DNA from: Imperialibacter sp963977595
GTDB taxonomy: Bacteria; Bacteroidota; Bacteroidia; Cytophagales; Cyclobacteriaceae
Length of the DNA stretch: 64,000 nucleotides
Assembly (NCBI RefSeq): GCF_048007035.1
Contig: NZ_CP180355.1
Coordinates: 6,200,001-6,264,000, forward strand
Direction of reading: 5' to 3'
Of the stretch, positions 27,762 through 36,577 are shown one piece after another (position 1 is the first letter of the stretch; every line of letters starts with the position of its first letter). The notes beneath the pieces were generated by a model. The model was not told the origin of the DNA. It did not search any database and saw only the letters and a list, made by a program, of their open reading frames with translations. The translations under genes and the position numbers were made by a program.

Positions 27762-28151
27762 CTAATTCGGTTTTGTCGCTATCGATACTTTGGCTTCCAA
27801 AGCGGTTGCTATGCCTGCCACATAAACCAGGTGCTCCGTAGGAACAGATTTGTCTACATGCAATACCACCACTCCCTCTTTGCCAGCCAACTCATTCCTT
27901 AAAACCATTTCCAGGTTATTCCGGTTCACCAGCTTGTCGTTTACATAGTAACGTAAATCGCTGCTAATGGTGACACTCACTTTTTGAAGCACAATGGTTG
28001 AGCTTTTGCTCGAAGGCAAATTGACCGGCAAGCCGGAAGGCGTAACGAACGTGGCTGTGAGCATAAAGAATATCAGCAAAAGGAACACGATGTCGGTCAT
28101 CGAACTCATGCTGAATGATGCATCAATCTTATTTTTTGGACGTAGATCCAT
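27762..28151 (-). CDS. exbD: ExbD/TolR-type biopolymer transporter
   Basis: 129 residues with one N-terminal transmembrane helix that carries the proton-channel aspartate (SSMTDIVFLLLIFFMLTATF; Asp about 20) and a periplasmic domain. Proton-driven partner of ExbB and the TonB-like protein encoded next to it. Gaps of 10 bp to exbB and 3 bp to tonB. Confidence 0.93.
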   Translation of the reverse strand: MDLRPKNKIDASFSMSSMTDIVFLLLIFFMLTATFVTPSGLPVNLPSSKSSTIVLQKVSVTISSDLRYYVNDKLVNRNNLEMVLRNELAGKEGVVVLHVDKSVPTEHLVYVAGIATALEAKVSIATKPN

Positions 28152-28161
28152 GCTTCAGTGG

Positions 28162-28827
28162 TTATTTAGGCTCCTGTAGCAGGTCGATGAACTCGATAGC
28201 ACTGTATTCCATTCTATGAATGACCTTCTGCATTCTGGTCACCAGGTAGTTGTAGCCCAGGTAGGCAATGATACCGACAGTGAGGCCTGCCGCTGTGGTC
28301 ACCATGGCTTCGTAGATGCCTGACGATAGCAACTTTGGACTAACCGAACCTTCTTCCTGCGCAATGGCGATGAAGGCCTGTATCATACCCGTTACCGTAC
28401 CAAGGAAACCAATCATTGGGGCTGCACCCGATATTGTGGCCAAAACACCCAGGTTTTTCTCCAGCTTGTAAATCTCTATTTTGCCCACGTTCTCGATAGA
28501 CACCTCTATGTTTTTCAAGGGACTTCCAAGTCTGGAGAGGCCCTTCTCTATCATTCTGGCAACAGGCGTGCCGGTTTGGGCGCAAATCATTTTGGCACCA
28601 TTTACATCGCCAGCCAATACCTTGGCTCTGATGTCGTCTGTAAAGTGATCGGGGGTTTCGCCTGCCTTCCTCAACGTAAGAAATCGCTCCACGAAAATGA
28701 TAACGGCTACGACGGACAATAATAAAATGGGGATCATCCAGAATCCCCCTTTTAACATCAAATCTATAAGAGTGACCGACTGATCTTCAACAGCAAGATC
28801 AGCGGTGTCAATTTGCAGTAACATCAT
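28162..28827 (-). CDS. exbB: MotA/TolQ/ExbB proton channel family protein
   Basis: 221 residues with three predicted membrane helices: about 28-48 (FWMIPILLLSVVAVIIFVE), one near 130-150 (GVLATISGAAPMIGFLGTVTGMIQAF, the family signature) and one near 180-200. Forms the stator-like channel with ExbD. Start is one of two adjacent ATGs (28827 or 28824). Downstream of the SPOR gene by 8 bp. Confidence 0.93.
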   Translation of the reverse strand: MMLLQIDTADLAVEDQSVTLIDLMLKGGFWMIPILLLSVVAVIIFVERFLTLRKAGETPDHFTDDIRAKVLAGDVNGAKMICAQTGTPVARMIEKGLSRLGSPLKNIEVSIENVGKIEIYKLEKNLGVLATISGAAPMIGFLGTVTGMIQAFIAIAQEEGSVSPKLLSSGIYEAMVTTAAGLTVGIIAYLGYNYLVTRMQKVIHRMEYSAIEFIDLLQEPK

Positions 28828-28835
28828 ATGTTATA

Positions 28836-29648
28836 TCAATACCTTAAAGCCCAAACTTCACCTCCATAGGTTGACTTAGCTTTTTCGGCTTCATCCACTG
28901 CTTCCTGATAAGTGTCGAAATCGGAAATACTTACCCTGTAAAACCTTGATTTCCCGAACGGCTTAATAACGGTTGAGTTCAACCCCTCTTTTGCCAGCTT
29001 CTTACCATAGTCATCGGCCAGGTCTCCATCGAAAAAGCTACCTACTATTACATAAGAACGACCAGTTCTCTCAGTTAGTGTAACTACTTCGCCGGTTGTG
29101 TTAACTGACTTCTTCACTACGGGCTCTTCTTTCTTAACAGGCTCTGGTTTTGGCTCAACAGGCTTCGGCTCGGCTTTCTCCACTTTTGGTGTTGCTTTGG
29201 CAACTACTTTCTTGTCGTCATCTTTATGATGCCAGTACAAAAAGGCAAAACCAATAAGAACAAAGGCCACCGCCCCTATTATAATAATTCTGGTGAAGCT
29301 CTTGGCCGAGTCGCCGCCTTCATTCGCTTCCTGATATGCCTGTTGTTTGAACGATGGTGGTGGAGTTCCGCCAAATACATTGGAAATCTCCTCGTGGCTT
29401 GGCTCCTCAACGTCAAAAATTGAACTTACCTGGCTATCATCTTCCTGAAAAGAAGGAGTTTCTGGCTCATCAAAAACCGGGCTGGGTTCTTCAGTTGGAG
29501 TTTCGCTGGAAGATTCGTCCTCGGCTTCGTCTTCATCGTCATCCAGTGCTTCATATTCAAGTTCCGGAAGGCCGAAGTCCTCATCATCCTGAGGTGCGTT
29601 TGAACCACTCTGTTCTTCCTTGTCTTTGTTTGCTTTGCTTTTAGCCAT
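28836..29648 (-). CDS. SPOR-domain membrane protein
   Basis: 270 residues: an acidic N-terminal cytoplasmic part (long runs of D/E between residues 15 and 75), one transmembrane helix at about 120-142 (IIIIGAVAFVLIGFAFLYW), a Lys/Pro/Val linker, and a C-terminal SPOR domain (about 195-270, RSYVIVGSFFDGDLADDYGKKL and FYRVSISDFDTYQEAVDEA). SPOR domains bind denuded septal peptidoglycan, so a cell-division or envelope role is likely. First gene of the exbB-exbD-tonB-folC-trmB run; linking it with the TonB system is unusual but the spacing is operon-like. Confidence 0.85.
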   Translation of the reverse strand: MAKSKANKDKEEQSGSNAPQDDEDFGLPELEYEALDDDEDEAEDESSSETPTEEPSPVFDEPETPSFQEDDSQVSSIFDVEEPSHEEISNVFGGTPPPSFKQQAYQEANEGGDSAKSFTRIIIIGAVAFVLIGFAFLYWHHKDDDKKVVAKATPKVEKAEPKPVEPKPEPVKKEEPVVKKSVNTTGEVVTLTERTGRSYVIVGSFFDGDLADDYGKKLAKEGLNSTVIKPFGKSRFYRVSISDFDTYQEAVDEAEKAKSTYGGEVWALRY

Positions 29649-29800
29649 TTATTAAGAGGTTGAGAGTACTTTAGATTCGTTATAAGCTAAACTCAGCTCA
29701 GTTGAAGTAACAATTCCGTAAAATAGAAATTTCTTATGTTTTAATGAAAAAATTCCTAGCCGCAAATAAAGAAACTTTTTTGGAATAATTTAAGAACACC

Positions 29801-31453
29801 TTAGAATGAATAAGAAAAACCTGCTTTGAAAGTAAGCCCCCTTACCGGATAATTTGAAAGTAATTGGTATTGCTGGTTGGCTAAATTGTGAAACTGAAGA
29901 AATATGGTTGCTCTTTCAGATAGCAAATAATCAAGATCAATGTAAACATCAGTCGCTGCTTTCAATTCTTCGGATTGTCCTAAATTCCAGTCATAGGCTT
30001 TTATCCCTCCAAGGTAGGCCAAGCCAGCCTTTGTTCTCATTTTGTTAAAAGCAAGAAAGCTGCCGTTAAATGCTATTCTATAACCTGGCATATGCCATGC
30101 TTCCTCAAATGTGTCGGACTGATAATTGTAATAATTGACTTGCAGGCCCAAATTGAGCGAGCTTCCTATGTAAAAGTCGCTGGCCAGGTACAAATCCAAT
30201 ACTTTGAAATTGGCCGTGTCGTAGGCCAGAATAAACTTCGATGGATCGTCGGGGGAATTGAGAAAGACGCCAAATTGCTTGAAGACCTTTTGTGAAAGGC
30301 CCACCTTGTAGCTCATGAAAGCCAGATTTCCCTGTGCTCCCAGCCCCAGGTTCAATATATTGTTGGAGTTGTGAATGTCGACCCCAGCGGCTAAATAAGG
30401 GTTACGGGCAGTCATGCTTTGCCATGTATTCAACTGGCTGTTTCCCGACAATTCGCCAAAAATGCCAAAGAGTTTGCCGAACTGGTATTTCCCTTTCAAA
30501 ACGGGGTATACCTGCGATGCTGGCACCAATGAGTCGGACTGATACACATAGCGAATGCCAGCAGATACCTGGTAGTTGTCGCCAGTGTACACCACAGATG
30601 GCTCAAGTCCAATTCTTTGCCTGCCAGTGCTCAAAGAATCTTTGTAGCCGATCAAGTCAGCGAAAACACCCACATGCCCGGTTAGCGCACTTTGCAGCTC
30701 CATGGAGAGATCTGCATTCACTTTTACCCAGTTTTCCGAGATGTCCAGGTTATCACTTTGTCCATTGTAGGCAAGGCCTCCGGTAATACTTATGTCAGAC
30801 TCCGACGATGAATTATCGATATTTACCGACACTCCATACTTATTGAAGTTCCTCTTCAGGCTGTCCTCCCCTTCCGTAACCGAAACTGACGGATCGTACC
30901 CATAAAAATTAAAGCGTGAAAGCTTGTAGTAGGCATCTCCTGAGGCTGTAAACCCGTCGCCAAAGTAGCTCGCCTCTCCTTTTAAAAGCGTCTCTCCTGA
31001 TGCACTGTTCTTTCCATCAACAGGGCCCTTGCCAAATGAAAGATGCTTCGCCTGAAACCCGGCCAGGTACTGCTTATTTCTCTTGTTGTAAAGATAAAGC
31101 TCGCCCAGCGGAGAGTTGTAGTTGCCATAACCAAGTTTCACCAGGTTCCCATAATACTTTTCCAGCGGCTCTGCCTGAAGCTTCAAAGCCTTGATGTCGA
31201 CCGTAGTAGGTGGAACCGTTACGTCGAGGGCAGGAAAAACGTATTCCTGCTTGATGCCGCCTGTTTCAATAGCTGTAGGAGGTATCTTTTCAAAGCTTCT
31301 TGGCTGAAAAGGCAATACTATCTCCCTGTCCTTTTCTATCACTACCTCTGCTTCCTGTATTTCCCCCGCTTCTTCCCATTGCTCCTGCGACCAGGCCGGC
31401 AGGCTCATCAAAAGACAAATGCAGAACAGTAAGCTTTTATACATTTTCGGCAT
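29801..31453 (-). CDS. Outer-membrane beta-barrel protein coupled to a TPR protein
   Basis: 550 residues: signal peptide (ending LPAWSQ), then about 100 residues without barrel character, then many amphipathic strands of a TonB-receptor-like barrel (for example YLAGFQAKHLSFGKG, AGIRYVYQSDSL) ending in GLTFKAGFSYSF with the typical aromatic terminus. No plug domain is evident. Its ATG lies 2 bp after the stop of the 1025-residue TPR gene, so translation is coupled. Probably an outer-membrane porin or assembly partner; I do not recognise a named family. Confidence 0.78.
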   Translation of the reverse strand: MPKMYKSLLFCICLLMSLPAWSQEQWEEAGEIQEAEVVIEKDREIVLPFQPRSFEKIPPTAIETGGIKQEYVFPALDVTVPPTTVDIKALKLQAEPLEKYYGNLVKLGYGNYNSPLGELYLYNKRNKQYLAGFQAKHLSFGKGPVDGKNSASGETLLKGEASYFGDGFTASGDAYYKLSRFNFYGYDPSVSVTEGEDSLKRNFNKYGVSVNIDNSSSESDISITGGLAYNGQSDNLDISENWVKVNADLSMELQSALTGHVGVFADLIGYKDSLSTGRQRIGLEPSVVYTGDNYQVSAGIRYVYQSDSLVPASQVYPVLKGKYQFGKLFGIFGELSGNSQLNTWQSMTARNPYLAAGVDIHNSNNILNLGLGAQGNLAFMSYKVGLSQKVFKQFGVFLNSPDDPSKFILAYDTANFKVLDLYLASDFYIGSSLNLGLQVNYYNYQSDTFEEAWHMPGYRIAFNGSFLAFNKMRTKAGLAYLGGIKAYDWNLGQSEELKAATDVYIDLDYLLSERATIFLQFHNLANQQYQLLSNYPVRGLTFKAGFSYSF

Positions 31454-31455
31454 AA

Positions 31456-34400
31456 TTAGTTTCTCTTTTGACTTGTGCTATCCTTTTTTATCGGCGACTG
31501 ATCGGTGTCTTTTTGCGTTACCGCTTCGGCCTCTCTTTTGTCTACTTCCTGCAACTTCGCTCTTGCAGCGGCTTTCATTTCAGGCAGCGGACTGTTGGTA
31601 ATTACCGATTCTAATGTCGCTTTGGCCTGAAACAGCTCATTCAGCGCCAGGTAGTTGTCGGCAATGAGCAGAAATGACTTTCCTAACCAATAGTCATACA
31701 CTGCATATGACTTATTGAGGCCGAATAACGTTTCAAGCGAACGCTTGTACTCTTTTTGCCTGTACTGAATCAATCCTATGTAATATTGCGACTCAGCCGC
31801 ATTTATGTCCTTGGCGGCATTTACGACGGCCAAAAACTCATCTAGGGCAGCGCCATATTGATTACGCTCGAAAGCGATTTTGCCCATATAAGTGCCGGCT
31901 TTGTTCTGTGCATTGAACGCCACCTTGTCGTCGCCCAGGATTCTCTCCGCATACACCTGAGATGAGTCGAGGGAATTGGCGGCAAAATGAGACTCCATCA
32001 GGCCTTCCCTGGCAGTGTATAAATCCCGCTTGCTATCCGACGACGCCCGAAGCTTGTGCCAGTATTTGATGGCCACGGGATAGTTTTTATTGCTGTACTC
32101 CAAGGCACCAATCCGCTGGTATACCTTGGCCGGCGACACTGTTTGCATGTCGCCGATCAGCTGATAATACGCCTCCAATGCCGGTGCTGTTTGATTGAGC
32201 CTGTAATAGCTCTCTCCCACGTAATAAAGTGCCTCCGCAGCATTGATACTTTGAGGGTACGACACCCTGTAGGCTCTTAAAGCACTGATCGCTTCAGTAT
32301 ACCTCTGTTCAAAGTAGAGGTTTCTGCCCCTTTCGTATTCAACACTTTCTAATGCTTTGTCATCGGGATTGGCTTTCTTATAAAGGGCGATGTATTGATC
32401 AACTTCATTTGATTTGCCCATCAGTGCCAATACCTCCTGTAGCCCTAGTAAAGCACTATTGGCCAAAGTATGCTGCGGGTATTCTTCCAGCACTTTCTTA
32501 TAGTCGTTAGCTGAGGCAGGGTACTCCTTCAGGTTGTAGCTGCTTGATGCCCGGCGCACCAACGCATAGGGAATAAACCCACTGTTAGGATATTTGCTAA
32601 TCACACTGGTGAAGCCCGCTTTGGCCCTGGCGTAGTCTCCTGCTTCAAAGTCGAGCTGCGCCGACTGGAACGTGGCGTCGTCGGCATAGCGGGAATTAGG
32701 GAAAGCCTTTGTCACCTGATCAAGCTCTCTCTTTGCATCTTCTCGCCTATTCTGAAAACCAAGAATCACCCCCCGCTGATAGAGCAAGTAGTCCCTTTCC
32801 TTAAATCCATTGGAGCCTGCCTGCTGGTAGAAGGTCAGGGCTTCATCGTATTTCTTTTGAGCGTAAAGGCAGTCTGCCAGCCTCACCTCAGCATCACGGT
32901 TATTGTCGGGCCGGCGGTTGTTCACATAAGCCTTGAAATAGGTGGCGGCCTCAGGGTATCTGTTCAGGTTAAAAAGGGCATAGCCCATGCCATAGTTGGC
33001 TTTGTGGACGGTTAAGGAATTGCTCCTCCGCCCCTTTTGCAGTGCCATCGTGTAGCTGCCAATGGCGTCTTCATATTTTTTTCCTGTCGAGAAGGCCTCT
33101 CCTTTCCAGAACCATGCATCAATTTCCAATTCCGGGTCTAAGGGGTAGCGCAGCGAGTTGTCGAACATCTGCACCGACTCATAGAATTTACCACTGTTGA
33201 ACAACTGAGTGGCATTGAGAAAGGCTGCTTTTTGATAGGCCTTTTTTATCCGCTGACTTCCCAGGCCCACTTTCTCGAAATAGGCCAGCGCCCTATCGTA
33301 GTTGCTGGAGTTGACGTAGGCCTCGGCTATCATGTCTTGTGCATCGCCCTTGTCAGACGACTGAGGATATTCCCGCATGTATTTTTCCAGTACCGGAATG
33401 GCCTGCTCGTAGTTGCCCAGATCCATGTGTACCTGCGCCAGCTTAAACATGGCTCTTTCCTTTACCTTCTCGTCGTATTCAGTGTCGGCAGCTTGCTGGT
33501 AGGCACTTACTGCAAACGACTTATTGCCCTCCATTATATAGAGATCACCCAGGTAATAAGACGCAGCCTGCCCAATTTCATCTTTCTCAAGAGCCACGTA
33601 TTTAAAGTTCTCTATTGCTTTGGCAGGCTGTTTTGCCTGCATATAGCTGTAGGATATCCGAAAAAGCACCGGCGCTACAGGCTTCTTGCGCATCGGCTTC
33701 ATGTACTGCTCGTAATAAGGCAAAGCTTTTGCGTAGTCTTTTTGCTCGTAGTAAGCTTCGGCAGCATACAAGGCAATCTGATCAACATTCTTTGCTTCCT
33801 TCGTGCCCGTCAGGTAAGGCCTCGTATAGCTAATCAGCTCTTTAAAATCATTTTTGCGGTACAGTGTGGCGGCTACCAACTCAGGAACAATCGTTTCATA
33901 GCCGTCGCTTTCGCCTGCCACCCTAAGGTCGGCCAGGGCATTGTCGTATTGCTTAAGCTGGAAGTAGATATAGCCTGCGTAGTAATGGGCTGGCGCTTTA
34001 TATTCTCCATCTGACTTCTTCACCAAATTAAAATGCGGCAAGGCTTCTTCAAACTTCTTCAGGGTGAAGAGCGAAAAACCCCAATGGAAGTAAAACTCAG
34101 GTCTTTCGACTGCGGGGAGGCGCTCAGGTTTGGCTTTGGCATAAAACTCTGCTGCCTTGCTATAGTTTTCCTGTCGGTAATAGAAGTTACCAACCTCGTA
34201 GTAACCGGTAAGCGCCCTTGGATGGTTCGGATATTCTGTCAGAAACCTCTCGAAAAGCCCCTCTGCATCGGCATGCTGTAGTGAAAGGCCGCAAAAGGCC
34301 TGGAAATAGAGCGCATCGGCCACATTCGAACCATTCGGGTCTGCCTTTAAATAGGCCTCAAATGATTTTCGGGCTGCCGCAAACTTGTTTTGATTGAACA

Positions 34401-34533
34401 AGCCCACCCCTTGCTGGTAAAAATTGCCTTCACGGGAGTCGCTGATAGATGTTTGGGCCAACAGGAGCTCGAAGCTACCTGCTAACATCATTGCCATCAA
34501 TATTAGAATACCTTTCCTTATCTGTTTGATCAC
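31456..34533 (-). CDS. Large exported TPR-repeat protein
   Basis: 1025 residues, GTG start. Signal peptide (ending LLLAQ), then about 25 tetratricopeptide-type repeats through the whole length, with recurring Y-x-x-A-x-x-x-Y/F-x-x patterns (for example YYRQENYSKAAEFYAKA, ALFNLNRYPEAATYFKAYV). The short C-terminal tail is charged. The architecture resembles BamD/YbgF-like periplasmic adaptors, but is several times longer. Translated just ahead of the barrel protein and just after holA (29 bp gap), so this pair probably forms one envelope complex. Confidence 0.85.
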   Translation of the reverse strand: MIKQIRKGILILMAMMLAGSFELLLAQTSISDSREGNFYQQGVGLFNQNKFAAARKSFEAYLKADPNGSNVADALYFQAFCGLSLQHADAEGLFERFLTEYPNHPRALTGYYEVGNFYYRQENYSKAAEFYAKAKPERLPAVERPEFYFHWGFSLFTLKKFEEALPHFNLVKKSDGEYKAPAHYYAGYIYFQLKQYDNALADLRVAGESDGYETIVPELVAATLYRKNDFKELISYTRPYLTGTKEAKNVDQIALYAAEAYYEQKDYAKALPYYEQYMKPMRKKPVAPVLFRISYSYMQAKQPAKAIENFKYVALEKDEIGQAASYYLGDLYIMEGNKSFAVSAYQQAADTEYDEKVKERAMFKLAQVHMDLGNYEQAIPVLEKYMREYPQSSDKGDAQDMIAEAYVNSSNYDRALAYFEKVGLGSQRIKKAYQKAAFLNATQLFNSGKFYESVQMFDNSLRYPLDPELEIDAWFWKGEAFSTGKKYEDAIGSYTMALQKGRRSNSLTVHKANYGMGYALFNLNRYPEAATYFKAYVNNRRPDNNRDAEVRLADCLYAQKKYDEALTFYQQAGSNGFKERDYLLYQRGVILGFQNRREDAKRELDQVTKAFPNSRYADDATFQSAQLDFEAGDYARAKAGFTSVISKYPNSGFIPYALVRRASSSYNLKEYPASANDYKKVLEEYPQHTLANSALLGLQEVLALMGKSNEVDQYIALYKKANPDDKALESVEYERGRNLYFEQRYTEAISALRAYRVSYPQSINAAEALYYVGESYYRLNQTAPALEAYYQLIGDMQTVSPAKVYQRIGALEYSNKNYPVAIKYWHKLRASSDSKRDLYTAREGLMESHFAANSLDSSQVYAERILGDDKVAFNAQNKAGTYMGKIAFERNQYGAALDEFLAVVNAAKDINAAESQYYIGLIQYRQKEYKRSLETLFGLNKSYAVYDYWLGKSFLLIADNYLALNELFQAKATLESVITNSPLPEMKAAARAKLQEVDKREAEAVTQKDTDQSPIKKDSTSQKRN

Positions 34534-34562
34534 TTGAAAGTAGGTTTAACCCCTTGAACGAT

Positions 34563-35585
34563 TTAATGCATCAACTTGTATACCAATTCTTTCATTAAAT
34601 CCTCTTCACTTATAGAATTGCTGGTAACGCCCTTTACCTGAAGGTCAGCATTTTTCAGCAAATGGATGTTGCGAATAACCATCATAGCGCTGTAATTCCT
34701 GGCTGCCACCTTGTACTCTTTCACAAAGAACGGAGAAACTCCTATTTTTCGTGCAAGTTCGTCGTCCGACGCCTGGTTATTTTTGTGCAGCAACAGCAAC
34801 TTGGTGAAATAAGTAAACAGAATCACCAGAAGAGGGATAACAGGATGGCTCTTCGTGTTGGCTCCAAAATACTGTACTATTTGAAAGGCCTTTTTATGGT
34901 CTTTCATGCCAATGGCCTTCTGGAGCTCAAATTCGTTAAAATCCTTGCTGATGCCGACAAACCGCTGTATATGATGCTCGTCGACCACCGTATCGCCTGG
35001 CAGGTTTACCTTCACTTTCTTCAGCTCGTTATGTATCCTTTCCAGGTTGTTACCAATATGCTCAGAAAGCATATACACGGCCTTTTCACTCAACTTTAGC
35101 TGAAGGTCGGCGGCAAATACCTTGATCCACTCTGGCACTTTGTTGTCGTAAATCCTTTTCTCAGCCAGCACCACGCAGGCTTTCTCCAGTTCCTTGGCCA
35201 GCTTTTTCCGGGCATCAATTGTTTTGTATTTGTAACAGAACACAAGCACTGTGCTTATGTTGGGCTTCTCCAGATAAGCTGTGAGGGCTTTTTCGCCTTC
35301 CTCCCTATTCAAATCGGCAATATCCTGGGCTTCTTTCACAAGCACCACCCGGCGCTCGGCCATCATTGGAAACTGCCTGGCGTGGTTTAGAATATCTATG
35401 ATCTTATTTTCCTTGCCGTAGAGAACTGTTTGGTTAAAACCCTTCAGCCCCTCATCAAGGGCGTGCTGCTCAATATAGTCGGCTATAGAATCAATAAAGA
35501 AGGGTTCTTCTCCCTGGAGCCAATAGATGGGAGCATAAGTATTGGATTTTACGTCTTTGAGAATTTCGTGATAGCCTTTAGGCAT
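34563..35585 (-). CDS. holA: DNA polymerase III delta subunit (clamp loader)
   Basis: 340 residues, normal length for the delta subunit that opens the sliding clamp. Landmarks: YWLQGEEPFFIDSIADYIE near the N-terminus, then FPMMAERRVVLVKEAQDI (degenerate P-loop region of delta) and the C-terminal helical collar. It lacks a Walker A, as expected for delta. Transcribed ahead of the TPR-barrel pair. Confidence 0.92.
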   Translation of the reverse strand: MPKGYHEILKDVKSNTYAPIYWLQGEEPFFIDSIADYIEQHALDEGLKGFNQTVLYGKENKIIDILNHARQFPMMAERRVVLVKEAQDIADLNREEGEKALTAYLEKPNISTVLVFCYKYKTIDARKKLAKELEKACVVLAEKRIYDNKVPEWIKVFAADLQLKLSEKAVYMLSEHIGNNLERIHNELKKVKVNLPGDTVVDEHHIQRFVGISKDFNEFELQKAIGMKDHKKAFQIVQYFGANTKSHPVIPLLVILFTYFTKLLLLHKNNQASDDELARKIGVSPFFVKEYKVAARNYSAMMVIRNIHLLKNADLQVKGVTSNSISEEDLMKELVYKLMH

Positions 35586-35928
35586 GAAAAGCGGATTGAT
35601 TTATTCGGCTGCTAAGATAGTTACTTCGAACAAAAGTGAAGACTGCCCTTTCAGGATTATCTCCATTTCGACCATAAAAGGTAAGATTTGCTTCGAACTT
35701 CCATTTTATCTCTAAAAATGTATGAGAGATGCGAAAAATTACACTCATGGAAAAAGCATTTAATGGTACTCAACAGCCAATACTTGCTCTATTTCAGCGC
35801 CAGCCGATTTCTATTTGGCAAGAATCACGTAAAACCTTACACCGATAATGGTTCACTTTAAATGAACAAATACCCTGGCCCGGCGCTGCGTACATTTGAA
35901 TTATCAAAAAAACAAAAACTTTACAGCT
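35586..35928. other. Intergenic region upstream of holA and the micro-ORFs
   Basis: 343 bases. On the minus strand it must contain the holA promoter; a near-match (CACTTTTG) lies just above the start codon. A short frame at 35747-35848 (33 codons, ATG start) is present on the plus strand but has nothing to support it. No hairpin or repeat was recognised. Confidence 0.4.
35891..35898 (+). promoter_or_regulatory. -7 promoter box for the first micro-ORF
   Basis: TACATTTG, an exact TAnnTTTG match, 30 bp upstream of the ATG at 35929. No convincing -33 TTTG was found. Confidence 0.5.
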
Positions 35929-36024
35929 ATGAGAATTCAACACAGATTTGCCGACTTCAATCACCTGGGATTAATGATCGTTGAAATGTTCAGAGGAAAA
36001 AGAAAGAGGAATCACTCCATCTAA
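35929..36024 (+). CDS. 31-residue micro-protein, paralogue of the next one
   Basis: ATG to TAA, 31 codons. It reads MRIQHRFADFNHLGLMIVEM in its first 20 residues and ends with a Lys/Arg-rich tail. It shares the pattern D-[FL]-NHLG-[LM]-[MV]-IVE-[MI]-F-[RK]-GK-[RK]-K with the second frame at 36136, although the DNA of the two has diverged at many third codon positions. That is how a translated pair behaves. The middle is hydrophobic and the end is basic, so membrane contact or secretion is possible. No known family recognised. Confidence 0.65.
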   Translation: MRIQHRFADFNHLGLMIVEMFRGKRKRNHSI

Positions 36025-36111
36025 AAAAATGTTTCGGCGACTATTCCGGCTGCTCCGTCCAGACGAAACACCAATTGGTCGTATTTCATCCATCAACAGT
36101 TTAGTAAATCT

Positions 36112-36119
36112 TACTTTTG
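36112..36119 (+). promoter_or_regulatory. -7 promoter box for the second micro-ORF
   Basis: TACTTTTG followed by C, an exact TAnnTTTG match, 16 bp upstream of the ATG at 36136, giving a very short leader of about 10 nt. Confidence 0.5.
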
Positions 36120-36135
36120 CAAAAAAAAAGAAATC

Positions 36136-36228
36136 ATGAGAGTAAAATCAGCAATCAAAGACTTAAATCATTTGGGTATGGTGATCGTAGAAATCTTCAA
36201 AGGAAAGAAGAAGACGGTCTCCAAATAA
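36136..36228 (+). CDS. 30-residue micro-protein, paralogue of the previous one
   Basis: ATG to TAA, 30 codons, beginning MRVKSAIKDLNHLGMVIVEI. Same pattern as the frame at 35929: MR at the start, D-[FL]-NHLG, IVE, F-[RK]-GK and a basic tail. It has its own promoter box and is followed 9 bp later by a perfect hairpin terminator. This is one of two tandem copies. Function unknown; a signalling peptide, a small membrane-active peptide or a peptide regulator are all possible. Confidence 0.65.
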   Translation: MRVKSAIKDLNHLGMVIVEIFKGKKKTVSK

Positions 36229-36237
36229 TAATTCTCT

Positions 36238-36268
36238 AAAAGTACAAACAGAAATATTTTGTACTTTT
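36238..36268 (+). terminator. Terminator hairpin after the micro-ORF pair
   Basis: Perfect 11-bp inverted repeat (AAAAGTACAAA, 36238-36248, with TTTGTACTTTT, 36258-36268) and a 9-nt loop, with the U run inside the 3' arm. Works in either direction. Confidence 0.7.
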
Positions 36269-36306
36269 AAAAGAGAACCTTCTCGAAAACTCACCTACGG
36301 GACGTC

Positions 36307-36417
36307 GTGCAGATACAGATCATAACAAAAGTAACCGAAGCCGACAAGTTGCTTGATGCTGTAGTGTATGATAACTTGGAGTTTTTTGAGTTAAACCTAG
36401 AAATTGAAGATATTTAA
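36307..36417 (+). other. Possible 36-codon frame with a GTG start
   Basis: An open stretch beginning GTG and ending TAA, coding for an acidic peptide (ends LNLEIEDI). No promoter or ribosome-binding site was recognised. The rest of the gap up to 36577 is A+T-rich and shows nothing else I can name. Confidence 0.2.
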
Positions 36418-36577
36418 GAGTGAGGACCATTTGGCTATATGAATAGTCATATGGCTTGTGGCAAAATTTATAGTTTGAAAAAAAGTAGCATTAAATTTTG
36501 CAGACAAAGATTACAATTTGCGATTATTACGCAGTAAATTGTTCATCTGAACAAGTTCACTCTAAAACGACAGACTA

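Noticed and set aside
33232..34014. 260-codon frame on the plus strand
   Set aside because: Antisense to the 1025-residue TPR gene, rich in aromatic/valine residues from reversed helical codons.
35747..35848. 33-codon ATG frame
   Set aside because: No similarity to the neighbouring micro-ORF pair, no promoter box and no conserved pattern.
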